Source: Blepharisma stoltei
Taxonomy: Eukaryota > Ciliophora > Heterotrichea > Heterotrichida > Blepharismidae
Direction of reading: 5' to 3'
Assembly: GCA_914767885.1 (NCBI GenBank)
Contig: CAJZBQ010000041.1
Span: forward strand, 749,001 to 813,000
Length of the DNA stretch: 64,000 bases
Both the position numbers and the translations under genes were made by a program. Position 1 is the first letter of the stretch. Each line of letters starts with the position of its first letter. The notes under the pieces were generated by a model that did no database searches, had not been told where the DNA came from, and saw nothing but the letters and a program-made list of their open reading frames with translations. This document shows, piece by piece, positions 33,192 through 43,632 of this stretch.

Positions 33192-34220
33192 TTAATTTAA
33201 CATTTCTATTGTTTTTCCTTTTCTCAGCTGAATGATTTCTTCGAGGAAATTCGAGTCCCGCCCACCTCTTAGAGGTTTTATCGAAAGAGGGTTGAATTTG
33301 TCTAAGTAGCTGTCTTTCTTGATTGTGCTTCAATCTCTATCTTTTTTATCTATATCTACTGTCCAGTTATATCGCCCATCAAGAGTTGATCTGGACCTGA
33401 CTCTGCTTTGAGAAGATCTTATTTGTCTTTTCAAAATTTCTATCTTCCGCTGGACTTGGTTTGCTTCTCTAACGATCTTTCTGTTTTTCCTCTGGAGGTT
33501 ATCCAAGTCAATTTTAACTGATGCTGCTTTGGGCGGAGACAGCGATGTATTTTCTACCATAGTCTGCCTAGTCTCTCTGAACGATTTCACCATCCAGCTC
33601 TGAAAAATCGGTCTTGGTGCTTCACTCAAATGCAGTTTATTATGCAAATTAAGTGCACTAAACCAAGCCGCTTCTTGAATATTCGAATATACAGCTTTAA
33701 TAAATCTCAAATACTCCCCAATCAGCACACTTTTCGTCATAGTGTCTAAAAACTCGAAAAACGAGTCATAAAATTCACAAAAAGTCAGTCCAAAATTTCC
33801 ATTAAAATCAATTTCTGCGTCATTAATTGCATATTCCTTAGCGTATGCTGTATTATTTGGGTCCAAAATATCTTTATATATATTCTCAAACACCTTTATA
33901 TAAACTGGCTTAGAAATTGACCTTAGCTGTGATGGGTTAATTAGCCTCCAAAAGCTAAATGCGCTCTGTAGCAGTTTTTCGCTCCTTTTATTTTGCATTC
34001 TTTTATTGAACTGGAATAAGGAATATATGTCAGTTGTATCAGAGCCTGCTCTTTGAACGGTGAATTTTTCTTTTTGGTTTAATAGTGAAACTGTATCTGA
34101 GTTTAACTGGGCTGATGGGATTTTTGTGGATTTTCACTTGTGGGAGGATCTTAGAGGGGAGTAGTCTCTTGATAAGATCTCGATTTCGGTTTGGTAATTC
34201 TGCTGAAAGCTGTTTTCCAT
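33192..34220 (-). CDS. Hypothetical protein, 342 aa
   Basis: Start ATG is at 34220; the frame runs through TGA (Trp) codons such as H-K-W-K-S and R-D-W-S-T to TAA at 33192. The N-terminal 100 residues are Ser/Thr-rich. The middle (YIKVFENIYKDIL...GLTFCEFYDSFFEFLD) is helical and aromatic. A basic coiled-coil stretch lies at about 250-290 (LQRKNRKIVREANQVQRKIE). The stop lies only 7 bp before the start of the downstream PDI-like gene. No family recognised; the EF-hand-like phrase in D-A-E-I-D-F-N-G-N-F-G is probably too poor to call. Confidence 0.72.
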
Positions 34221-34281
34221 ATGAGAAACTTGTTAATATTATGTGTGAAAGAGGAATTAGCTATTAAAATTAGAATGATTT

Positions 34282-34653
34282 TTAGATTAAGCTGTCAATT
34301 TGGGACTGTATGATTTCTAAGTTCATGAAGAATTCGTGCAATTGATCTCGAGTGTAAGAGAAAGAGCAATTACTTTCGTCTGAAAGCTTGATTTTTAGCT
34401 CAGCTTCAGGCAGATTTGAGATTTCGTAGTTATTGCTGAGAGGAAGGCTAAGTTTCCAGTCAAAGGAGTCAAGAATTACTGGGACACTTGCTGAAAGAGT
34501 TTCTGTGATTGCGGAAAAAGGGTGGCCTTCTGGATTATCTCTTGTATGGTCTGCAATGTGATGTCGGCAAATACTAGTTTCAGGCTCTGTGCATTGACAC
34601 ACAAAATCAGGCTTATTTTCACATTCAGGCTCAATGCACCTAGAAGTCTCCAT
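34282..34653 (-). CDS. Small B-box-like zinc protein, 123 aa
   Basis: A complete frame, ATG to TAA. The N-terminal 50 residues hold a Cys/His cluster (CIEPECENKPDFVCQC...CRHHIADHTRDNPEGHPF) spaced like the B-box/zf zinc-binding modules common in ciliates. The C-terminal 70 residues are unspecific and helical. There is no RING. It lies 61 bp upstream of the 342-aa gene on the same strand. A binding or adaptor role only is inferred. Confidence 0.68.
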   Translation of the reverse strand: METSRCIEPECENKPDFVCQCTEPETSICRHHIADHTRDNPEGHPFSAITETLSASVPVILDSFDWKLSLPLSNNYEISNLPEAELKIKLSDESNCSFSYTRDQLHEFFMNLEIIQSQIDSLI

Positions 34654-35800
34654 TTTATTTTAAAGCAACTTCTCTTGAATAGTGACTCTTTTGAGTTGCA
34701 AAAATTAATTTTTGCTATTTTAGTGCCCAAATAAATTTGGAATAAGCAAGTTACCTTGAATTTTAAAAGGAAATGTTCCTCAAAACTTATAAAGAGTCTG
34801 GCTAAAATTTAAGAAATTTTTGAGATCCTAAGTAAGTATTAAATTAAAATTGCAATGTTGAAACCTTTCTTATCATGATTTTTCTTTAATTTTTAAAGCA
34901 CAGCTTGCTTAAAAATTAGATTCTATTGATATCTGAATTAAGCTAATATAATGATTAATAATGCTCAAATGTTGCATATAATAATTTAACGCGTTGAGTT
35001 ATCAACTTGTCTGATATCCTTAAAAATTATAGCAAAAGATCATAATGTTTTATTTTATCGATTACTGGAATATTAACTTAACTTAAAAAAATGTTTTTTG
35101 CTCATCCGTTAATTAAGTAGCATTAAAAAATTTCATACTCGCCAATATCAAGGTTGAAGACATCAAGGAGTCAGCTGAAAAACTCAAACCTGCTGACTCG
35201 AATTTCAAATAATCAAGATAAAATGATAAATTTACTCCTCAGAGATGGCCAAATATTAACAAACAATCATCGTCGCCCATCTTCAAGACAAAGCTTATTC
35301 CTATCCGCGTAGCGAGCAAAATTATTGAAAAAGCCCTATTTTTTGAGAGAAAACCGCAAAAATTTTTAATATAAAATTTAATATTTTAACAAGAATAAAA
35401 TAGTATTGAATAATGAAAAAGCTAAATAGGATTGGATAAAAATTTCTGCCATTATATTCGATCTAAATCCTAATAATCTATCAAAAATAAAGCAGCCAGT
35501 AAACTGCATCACATGGGGGAAAAAAAATTTGTTATCTGCCAATTTAAATTTTTTACTTTTTTAAATTTCATTAGAAACTCCACTTTGTTTTCATCTCACA
35601 AGTAGCAATCATTCAGAAGATTAAGTTCATCCTTATCAATTCATCCGCAATCCTTGCATGCACTGCTTTTACCTAAATGCCTTAGATTTTATCCTGGGGT
35701 CGTTATATTGAACTCAAAAATTATATATAAAATTTTCTAAAAAGCCCTATTAGAGAGTAAAATTTTTGTCAGCTCACAAGAGGAGGTAGTGCCTCCTCCT
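34654..35800. other. AT-rich intergenic region with MITE relic
   Basis: There is no gene for 1.1 kb. From about 35310 the sequence TCCGCGTAGCGAGCAAAATTATTG, and near 35765 GTCAGCTCACAAGAGGAGGTA, look like eroded MITE ends, with an AT-rich family-like middle. The boundaries are not certain. The remainder (34654-35300) has no recognisable content. Confidence 0.5.
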
Positions 35801-36346
35801 ATGAATAATTTCCCAAATTCTGAAAATTCAAGACTTGGCGATGATCTTCCTTCGTTTTCTGTCGGAATTCGATACGTAAAAAGAAAAATAAAAAGCGACT
35901 GCCCAAGTGATATTTTGACAAACTCAAATCGTGATGATAAATTTGAAGAGAATAATGCGGCTGATTTTCAAAACCCAACTGTTATATGCTGGTCCAGAAA
36001 TAACTCAATTTCAATAAATCCGCAAGAATGCAGCAAGTCACCAACTGAAGAAATCCGATTGATGCCATTTAAAAGGCAAAAAATATCTTTTCTAAAAAAG
36101 CTGAGGAATAAAAACAAGCTGTATTTGCATGATGAATACAGATCAAAAACTCCAAGTCATAAAAGATCAAGGTATATTAATAGTGATGTTGAGAATATTA
36201 GGCTAAAAACTCCTGAATTTTTTAAAAAAGCACTCGCTAAGATATCGCCAAATACAAAGTATCAAGATTCAAAATGAGTTTTGGATGCAAAAGGTAGTAA
36301 CAAGAAAAAATCTATTTGCAGTGCCAAGTTTATGAGCTTGTTTTAA
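35801..36346 (+). CDS. Hypothetical basic protein, 181 aa
   Basis: Starts at ATG 35801, directly after a MITE relic, so the true N-terminus may lie upstream across an IES. Ser/Asn/Lys-rich with basic clusters (YVKRKIKSD, FKRQKISFLKKLRNKNK, SHKRSRYIN). It reads through TGA (K-W-V-L-D) to TAA at 36346. Probably disordered; no domain recognised. Confidence 0.55.
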
Positions 36347-36373
36347 TGTGACGATTCTGATTGGGTCTACTAT

Positions 36374-36603
36374 CTCTCCCATTTATGAGCGAGTAAAACT
36401 ATTGGAAAATCCCTATTTTAGGCTGAAAATCTAACTTCTGTTTGTTAGTAAAATTTTTTTAATATAAAAATATTTTTATGTATAAATGTCAATTATTTTA
36501 AATAAATCTCTTGTTAGCACTATTGAGCTTCTATATATTATAAAGAAAATGATATTTTACTAATTTTTTGAGAAAAATTTCTTGCTCGGTCATGAAGGGG
36601 GAG
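36374..36603 (+). mobile_element. Decayed MITE, intergenic
   Basis: The left end CTCTCCCATTTATGAGCGAGTAAAAC and right end CTCGGTCATGAAGGGGGAG (followed by TAA) are eroded family ends around an AT-rich middle. The element is shortened to about 230 bp. Confidence 0.7.
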
Positions 36604-36935
36604 TAAAGATAAGGTACTCCCCACTATAATGATTGCTTTGCTAAGCTTTCTCAATAAGAGCTGAAATAAAGCAATTCTATATTATAGAGAATTATAGATA
36701 TGGCAATTTTTAATTTGATAGAAAAGCTAGCATAGCTAGTAAAAGCATGACAAAATAGCTGCTTTAATAAATTCTATAGTAGACAAAATTTTGCAAGCCA
36801 AGTACTAATAAAATAAATTATCTTTTTAGATAAAAATTTTATAAGATTTGGTTTATTATAAGATAATAAGATTTTAATATCAAATTCAGCATATTTTGTT
36901 GTTAAATTATTAGCTTATAAAATTTAAAACAATTA

Positions 36936-37366
36936 TGATAGTTAAATTGGAATCCTGTCGGACAAGTTTGCATCTGTCAAGTCCTTCAGCTAGCGGGTCA
37001 CCTTGACTTGCAACCTCAGTAGCCAAGCATAAGTCTCCCCCCGGCCCATCACATGTGGGATCAAAAACCTCTTACGAGGAAAACCCATCATCAAAGGTCA
37101 TCTCCGGATTTAGGCTAAATACAATAGCTTCTTCTCCGCGCAAAGGGATAATTAAAATGATTGGGAACCTTACCAAGAAGTTCACCCTCACCGTCAGCCT
37201 AATCTCCTTACTGGTCTTGAGTCCGTTATACCTGTATTGGGAGGCTAGGAGCTCTCCAGAACGAATTCCTGGATCAACTTCAGCAATTGTCACCAACTCG
37301 GTAGCCCTTCTTGGAAAATGGCTACCAGGCACATCTTTTAGACTTCCCATTTTAATTTCACTAAGG
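36936..37366 (-). mobile_element. GC-rich retroposon-like insertion, intergenic
   Basis: About 430 bp of GC-rich sequence in AT-rich flanks. The probable imperfect 15-bp duplication is AATTTAAAACAATTA (36921-36935) against AATTAAAAACAACTA (37367-37381). The right end CCCATTTTAATTTC is the shared head on the minus strand. An open frame from that ATG (37350 to 37072) starts M-G-S-L-K-D-V-P but matches nothing I know. Confidence 0.6.
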
Positions 37367-37440
37367 AATTAAAAACAACTAAAAAATAAAAAATCCCATA
37401 TATAACCATTTTAATTCTCAGAATACTCCTAAACATAATA

Positions 37441-37857
37441 TTAATTAGCCTTTGTGCTCAATTCTGCGCTATGCTTATCTTTAATGAATTCTGAAATCGG
37501 CTGCGAAGATTTCATCAATTCTTCATAAAAATAATCTGTTTTTGTAAAACCTGCGACTCTCTCAACAAGTTTGCCAGCTATACCAGGGATTGTAAGGAGA
37601 ATAAAGCTCATCCCAAAGAGTTTTTTCATTCCAAGAGAATTCCTATTTTTTCGCATGTAAGGTATTACCCCTACAAGGATAAGAAGCCCAAAGCAGATTC
37701 TTATTGACGATGCAACACTTTGGGAGTGATCTTCAAACTGTTCTTTAAGGTTCCTCATAAGTCTTTCCTCGTCTGGATTTGTGCCTGGATATGTCAAAAC
37801 GACGCTTTTTATAAGTTTGTATTTAGCGAATTCTTTCCTGAAGTTTTCGAAGACCAT
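37441..37857 (-). CDS. Small membrane protein, 138 aa
   Basis: A complete frame with two hydrophobic helices at about 50-66 (ICFGLLILVGVIPYM) and 76-92 (LFGMSFILLTIPGIAG), and a charged N-terminal helical part. Ends in TAA. It is divergent from the kinase gene 51 bp away, so they share a very short promoter region. No family recognised. Confidence 0.7.
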   Translation of the reverse strand: MVFENFRKEFAKYKLIKSVVLTYPGTNPDEERLMRNLKEQFEDHSQSVASSIRICFGLLILVGVIPYMRKNRNSLGMKKLFGMSFILLTIPGIAGKLVERVAGFTKTDYFYEELMKSSQPISEFIKDKHSAELSTKAN

Positions 37858-37908
37858 ATTATTTGAAGCTAATTAAAATGCTGCAATGATTTACAAAAGA
37901 CATCATAA

Positions 37909-40900
37909 ATGGACGAAAGTATTGCTCGGGATATTTCAGAGCATTTTAATGTGATAAATAAGCTTGGCGAGGGTGCTTATGCATCTGTATACCACTGCAT
38001 TTCTCTGAAAACAAAAAAAGAGGTTGCCGTCAAAGTTTTGCCAAAGGCTCAAATGAGCGAAAAAGAAATCGCCTTGTCAGTTCAAGAAGTGGAAATTTTG
38101 GGAAGCCTGGACCATCCTAACATTGTTAAGTTTGAAGGGATCAAGTATTGTGAAAGTGCTTTTTTTCTAGAAATGGAACTACTGAGAGGTGGGACACTTA
38201 TGAACTTAATTAACAGCAGAAAGTTAACTGAGCAGGAGGCTTCTGAAATTATGAAAGGAGTGTTCGAAGGAGTGGCTTATTTTCATGAGAGAAAAATAGT
38301 TCATCGGGATCTTATTTTTTCTGAATTTTTAAGTAGAAATTCTCATTGTAGTTTTTATGAGAAAATATTAAAAAGTAATTTCAGTATAGCTCATACCCTT
38401 TATAGATTTCTTTATCGAGCAAAATGTACTGGATTATTGAACGACCAAGAGAGACTCTATTAAAGGAACGGCTAGATATCTATATCAGGAAGTGCTAAAA
38501 AGTGACATGTCAAAAAATGGTGACAAGTCTGAAAAAAAGTTGACAAGTAAACGCGCCAATTTTTAAAATGGATTTATTATTAAAATAATTTAAAACTTAA
38601 GATATTTTAATTTTAATCAATTATTAATTATGCTAAGCACACATCATATGAGAGTCGATAAGAACTTCTTATATATTTAAAATCACAAGCCACGCACTTT
38701 GCAAATTATAGCTCTAGTCTTCATAAATAAATTAGCATAAAATAAAGAAATTCCATCGAGCCGAAAAATGCACATCGAGTTGCCTGTTTTTGATTTCACT
38801 TATAAGCCATATTGAATTTTTGCTAAATACTTCTCATATGAGTCGATGAGAACTTTTTGTATATTTAAAATCACAAGTCACGCACTTTGCAAATTATAGC
38901 TCTAGTCTTCATATATAAATTATCATAAAATAAAGAAATTCTATCGAGCCGGAAAAATGCACATTGAGTTGCAAGTTTTTGATTTTCACTTATAAGCCAT
39001 ATTGAATTTTTGCTAACTCCCCCCCCCCCTCCGTGAGCGAACAAAACCATTAGAAAAAATCGCCATTTTTTGACCAAAAACCCACCCTCCGTGAGTGAAC
39101 AAAAATTTTTTTAATAGAAAAAATTTTAATGGAAAAAAATTTTGATATATAAGTGATAATTAGTATAATGAAATCTAGAGCTAATTCTGTTTAATTTTAA
39201 ACAAATTGCGTTTTAAAACATAAATTTTGCAAATTAAATTAATATTTGCTTCCCAATTTTTGCAAATTAGGATTTTTTTTAAATTTCGAAAAAAATATTT
39301 TTTTATAAAATTTTATATATAAATTTTTTTTAAAAAAAAAAATTAACCCCCCTCCGTGAGCGAACAAAATTTTTTTGTTCGCTCACGGAGGGGGGGGGGG
39401 AGTAAGTACTTCTCATATGAGTCGATAAGAACTTTTTATATATTGAGATACACAAGCCACGCACTTTGCAAATTATAGATCTAGTCTTCATAAATAAATT
39501 AGCATAAAATAAAGAAATTCCATCGAGCCGGAAAAATGCACATCGAGTTGCAAGTTTTTGATTTTCACTTATCACAAGCCACGCACTTTGCAAATTATAG
39601 CTTTAGTCTTCATATATAAATTAGCATAAAATAAAGAAATTCTATCGAGCCGGAAAAATGCACATTGAGTTGCAAGTTTTTGATTTTCACTTATAAGCCA
39701 TATTGAATTTTTGCTAACTCCCCCCCCCCCCTCCGTGAGCGAACAAAACCATTAGAAAAAAAACCCCATTTTTTGACCAAAAACCCACCCTCCGTGAGTG
39801 AACAAAATTTTTTTAATAGAAAAAATTTTAATGGAAAAAAATTTTGATATATAAGTGATAATTAGTATAATGAAATCTAGAGCTAATTCTGTTTAATTTT
39901 AAACAAATTGCGTTTTAAAAACATAAATTTTGCAAATTAAATTAATATTTGCTTCCCAATTTTTTGCAAATTAGGATTTTTTTAAATTTTCGAAAAAATA
40001 TTTTTTATAAAAATTTATATATAAATTTTTTTTAAAAAAAAAAAATTAACCCCCCTCCGTGAGCGAACAAATTTTTTTTGTTCGCTCACGGAGGGGGGGG
40101 GGGGAGTAAGTACTTCTCATATGAGTCGATAAGAACTTCGTATATATTGAGAATCGCAAGCTTTGCAAATTATAGCTCTAGTCTTCATAAATAAATTAGC
40201 ATAAAATAAAGAAATTCTATCGAGCCGAAAAATGCACATTGAGTTGCAAGTTTTTGATTTTCACTTATAAACCATATTGAATTTTTGCTAAATACTTCTC
40301 ATATGAGTTGATAAGAACTTCTTATATATTGAGAATCGCAAGCCACGCACTTTGCAAATTATAGCTCTAGTCTTCATAAATAAATTAGCATAAAATAAAG
40401 AAATTCTATCGAGCCGGAAAAATGCACATTGAGTTGCAAGATTTTGATTTTTACAACTATTATTAAATTTAAATATTAAATTTAAATATATATATAAATC
40501 AAAATATTTAAAGCCAATATATAATGTGTAATTATATCTTTCTGTCTAATTGAGTATCTTAAGTTTTAAATTATTTTAATAATAAATCCATTTTAAAAAA
40601 TTGGCGCGTTTACTTGCCCAACTTTTTTCAGACTTGTCACCATTTTTTGACATGTCACTTTTTAGCACTTCCTGATATAGATATCCAACTCGTTCCTTTA
40701 ATAGAGTTTTTCTTGGTCGTTCAATAATCCAGTACATTTTGCTCGATAAAAAAATCTATAAAGGGATATAAGCTATATAAAATAAGCTACCAGGGATCTA
40801 AAGCCTGAAAATATTTTGTTTGCAGAGCCAAACCTAATTAGTTCACTTAAAATTACTGACTTCGGGCTTAGCTCAAATTACAGCTACGATTCTCGTTTAG

Positions 40901-41256
40901 ATACTAAAACTGGGACAATGATTTATATGGCCCCAGAACAAGTTTTATCTAACTTTTACGGTGAGCAAGTAGATATTTGGAGCTGTGGAATGATATTGTA
41001 CATGCTTATAGTAGGAAGCCATCCTCTTTATGAGCCAGATGATGATACAAGTTCTTATACTTGAAAACTGAAAAACGTTGAATGGAATTTTCCTGATGAT
41101 TTCCCTCCTTTAGCGAAGGACTTATTTTTACGCTGCACTGCAATAAACCCATTTTTACGTTACACAGCTGATTTGGCACTGAATCATCCTTGGATCACTC
41201 GCAAAAATTCAGTCATACCTAAAACGCATTTAGAAGATGTCAGGAATTATACCTAA
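37909..41256 (+). CDS. CAMK-like protein kinase, split by a 2.5-kb nested insertion
   Basis: A kinase of 286 residues after removal of 2487 bp. The glycine loop is GEGAYASV, the Lys is in VAVKVLPK and the alpha-C Glu in VQEVEIL. The germline left part stops right after HRDL and the right part resumes KPENILF. DFGLSS, GTMIYMAPEQ and VDIWSCGMILY follow. TGA is Trp in Y-T-W-K-L. The domain order and the short C-terminal tail after NHPWI suggest a CAMK-type kinase consisting of little more than the catalytic domain. The catalytic loop is physically divided in the germline. Confidence 0.9.
39017..39402 (+). mobile_element. MITE within tandem repeat unit (first)
   Basis: A 386-bp full-length copy flanked by TAA (39014-39016, 39403-39405). 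It has C/G-homopolymer ends, four copies of the TCCGTGAG(C/T)GAAC motif and the right-end hairpin, and is almost identical to 39718-40106. Confidence 0.95.
39718..40106 (+). mobile_element. MITE within tandem repeat unit (second)
   Basis: A 389-bp full-length copy flanked by TAA (39715-39717, 40107-40109), at the same position of the 170-bp unit as the copy at 39017. The main differences from that copy are indels in A/T and C/G runs. Confidence 0.95.
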
Positions 41257-41339
41257 TTATCTAAATAGTCGTAAAGCTATTTTTATATAAAAAAATAAGA
41301 AAAATTTTAGCCAATATCCTATACCACGATAAGCTTAAA

Positions 41340-41696
41340 ATGAAAACAATCATCATGGAATGCTTAATTCTCTCAGGAATCCTCCAGCAGCAGTCTCCCG
41401 AAATATCCGAAAAATACAAAGAGCTACTCCAACACTTACCCCGCACCCCTGACCCCGAAATGAGCGAAGAGGAAGAAGAATTCTCCCCACCAAAGAAAAT
41501 CCAGTCCCTCAACACCGAAACGAAATCTTCATTTTTACGCACCACATTAAAAACAAAATCATTTCTAACTGTCCCAATGTCAAAATTCGGCCCATCTTCT
41601 CCTACTCTTTCCAGATCCAATTCAAATGGGCATCTTCGAGGCATCCAAACTACTAAAAACAAGACCATGGTGATTTTAAAAAGAGAGAAAAAGTAG
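41340..41696 (+). CDS. Hypothetical protein, 118 aa
   Basis: A complete frame, ATG to TAG. There is a short hydrophobic start, then an acidic cluster (EEEEE) and a Ser/Thr/Pro/Lys-rich, probably disordered remainder. It lies between the split kinase and the cyclic-nucleotide-binding gene, all on the plus strand with gaps of about 45-85 bp. No domain recognised. Confidence 0.6.
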   Translation: MKTIIMECLILSGILQQQSPEISEKYKELLQHLPRTPDPEMSEEEEEFSPPKKIQSLNTETKSSFLRTTLKTKSFLTVPMSKFGPSSPTLSRSNSNGHLRGIQTTKNKTMVILKREKK

Positions 41697-41740
41697 CATT
41701 ATTAATCCATTACATATTTAATAACAATTCCTTTTAAATA

Positions 41741-43456
41741 ATGACTACAGAAAGAAGGAAAAGTCAAACTATTATTTCTCCTAGGGCAATTCTGCATAAC
41801 CCTCCTCATAAACGAACACAAAAAGATATAGAGATTCTGATGAAAGCGACCTCAGGGATTAAATTTTTTCAAGAAATAACAGAAAGAGAACAATCAAATA
41901 AAGTCCATTTAGCTTGCTGCAAAGTCCTTACATATGCAGAATATGAGGCTGATGAGTATATTTTTAGAAAAGGAGACCCTGGAGATTGTTTGTACTTTAT
42001 TTTGAAAGGCCAAGTTAGAATTTTACTTCCAAAAGATAGGAAAAAGCCTGTTAGGAACGAAAGTGAGAAAAAATTGATTGATGCGCAAAGAAAAAGCGTG
42101 CTTGATAATCCGAGAAGAAGCCAGCTTGATATACCAAGAAAGAGCCAACTAGACATAATTCCATTTAGGCCTAGGGCTGTAACTACAAGGAATATCAATA
42201 AAGAGCCTAATTCTCCTGTAACCCCAAATAAAATAAAAGACAGAAAGGATAGTATTGATATATTGAATGTGGTATCGACTGAAGAAAGTGAGGTAGATGA
42301 TGGGCTTATAGAAATTGCGAGGATTGGAGCTGGGCAGTCGTTTGGAGAAATGGCTTTAATTAATGATAAACCTAGAAACGCCACAGTCCAATGTTTAGAA
42401 AAAACAGTTTTAGCTAAACTTAGTAAAGAAGATTATCAGATAGCTGGTTCAGTACACGAAAAAACAATGAACGAAAAAATTGATTTATTGCGATCTTTGC
42501 CTCAGTTCGCCAACTGGACCAAAGTTTCTCTATTTAAGCTCTGCTATTACTTCAGGACTATCAATTTCAAACGTGGGCAAGTAGTTTACAAAGAAGATGG
42601 CCCTGTAAACGAAGTTTACATAATAAAAGAAGGTGAGTTTAAATACACAAAAAAATACCAACTGCCTTTATCTAATGCTTTTAACCCTTATGATCTTCCT
42701 ATAAGTTCATCAAGATCTAACAATTCTTTTAATAAGCTTAGAAAGCAAAATCACTTATTCAGAACCAAAGAACTTCAAATTGTAATAAAACAAAAAGGAC
42801 AAATGTTTGGATTTGAAGAAATTCTCCAGCATAAAAATACAAGGGAATATACTTGTACATGCATTTCAAATGATGGAGAATTATTCGTCATTTCTGAAAA
42901 AGATTTCAGTAAGAGGGTCGCGCACCCAGAAACAATGAAATATTTGGAGGAAAGCAATGAGATATTTAAGACATGGGCTGATAGAAGAATTGATGAGCTG
43001 CATGACCTGGAAGGGTTCAAAGATGGAATGGCTTTTACTCCGAATAATAAAATAAGGCCTGATTCTGAGTCTCCAAAGCGAAGCTATACACCAAGGGTGG
43101 CTTATAAGCCCTATGAAGTATACATCTCTCCTGCTAAACCTCTGCCAAAAATTTTTTACCAGAGATCTCCAAAGCCAGCTGCTGATATTTCATTTGATTC
43201 TCCGCTTAAGTATCATAAAAAGAATTTGGACTATGATCCAGGAGATAGCTCATACTACACTATGTTCGAAACTGAGGTCCCAGAAGACATTTCTATCAGT
43301 CCTTACAAAACTCCAAACAATAAATTCAGAAGCACATACATGGCTGACGACCAATCCATTACAAAATCTTTTCATAAACCAATAAGGCTACTTCCTGCAA
43401 CAAGATCGAGAAAACGGAAGCAGGACGAGAATATTGCAAATAAATCCTTTATGTAA
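41741..43456 (+). CDS. Double cyclic-nucleotide-binding domain protein
   Basis: A 571-residue protein without a catalytic domain. The first CNB domain is at about 50-230: the beta-roll ADEYIFRKGDPGDCLYFILKG, a long charged insertion of about 80 residues, then the phosphate-binding cassette FGEMALINDKPRNATV with the Arg that contacts the cyclic phosphate. The second CNB domain is at about 245-385, with a degenerate cassette (FGFEEILQHKNTREYTC). The C-terminal 170 residues are Pro/Ser/Arg-rich and disordered. It resembles the regulatory half of PKA/PKG-type proteins and may bind cAMP or cGMP at site 1. Uninterrupted, ends in TAA. Confidence 0.88.
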   Translation: MTTERRKSQTIISPRAILHNPPHKRTQKDIEILMKATSGIKFFQEITEREQSNKVHLACCKVLTYAEYEADEYIFRKGDPGDCLYFILKGQVRILLPKDRKKPVRNESEKKLIDAQRKSVLDNPRRSQLDIPRKSQLDIIPFRPRAVTTRNINKEPNSPVTPNKIKDRKDSIDILNVVSTEESEVDDGLIEIARIGAGQSFGEMALINDKPRNATVQCLEKTVLAKLSKEDYQIAGSVHEKTMNEKIDLLRSLPQFANWTKVSLFKLCYYFRTINFKRGQVVYKEDGPVNEVYIIKEGEFKYTKKYQLPLSNAFNPYDLPISSSRSNNSFNKLRKQNHLFRTKELQIVIKQKGQMFGFEEILQHKNTREYTCTCISNDGELFVISEKDFSKRVAHPETMKYLEESNEIFKTWADRRIDELHDLEGFKDGMAFTPNNKIRPDSESPKRSYTPRVAYKPYEVYISPAKPLPKIFYQRSPKPAADISFDSPLKYHKKNLDYDPGDSSYYTMFETEVPEDISISPYKTPNNKFRSTYMADDQSITKSFHKPIRLLPATRSRKRKQDENIANKSFM

Positions 43457-43632
43457 AATACTTTTATATTAAATGATGGCATTTTAATAAAACTGCAAAT
43501 GGGTTGCTGAGCTCAATAGCTTTACAACAGAGTTTCCTCAGAGATTTTCCCTGATCAGACATTTTAAAAAAATCATTCATATTTTGAGTTAATGACTCAA
43601 GAGAAAAAATTAAATAAATTGTCTATTTATTA

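Larger units (their letters stand above)
38640..40450 (-). repeat. About 170-bp tandem repeats inside TAGCT element copy 1
   Basis: Around six units containing CACGCACTTTGCAAATTATAG, CTTCATAAATAAATTAGC, AAATTC(C/T)ATCGAGCCGG and TTGCAAGTTTTTGATT, each ending near TTTTTGCTAA(A/G)TACTTCTC. Two of the units carry a MITE at the same TAA; others show the empty site. The same unit in reverse orientation fills the element at 55292. Confidence 0.9.
38387..40775. mobile_element. TAGCT-family long-TIR element, copy 1
   Basis: A 2389-bp element with TA on both sides (38385-38386, 40776-40777). The left arm 38387 to about 38605 and right arm about 40555-40775 are inverted repeats of about 220 bp with few differences (TAGCTCATACCCTTTATAG and TAGCTTATATCCCTTTATAG). 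The interior consists of about 170-bp repeats and two MITEs. No transposase gene, so non-autonomous. Confidence 0.92.
38313..40799. other. Nested IES in kinase catalytic loop
   Basis: The segment removed lies between GGGATCT copies (38306-38312 and 40793-40799); the frame closes H-R-D-L-K-P-E-N. Outside the TAGCT-family element it has about 73 bp on the left and about 20 bp on the right. The simplest view is a short (about 95-bp) older IES into which the large element inserted. There is no TA at the frame-correct junction (left TTA, right TAA one base out of step). Confidence 0.78.

Noticed and set aside
38871-39593. Open frames of 65-105 codons in the 170-bp repeats (also 55562-56681)
   Set aside because: They are translations of repeat units and MITE ends, recur in the same form at each unit, and resemble no protein family.
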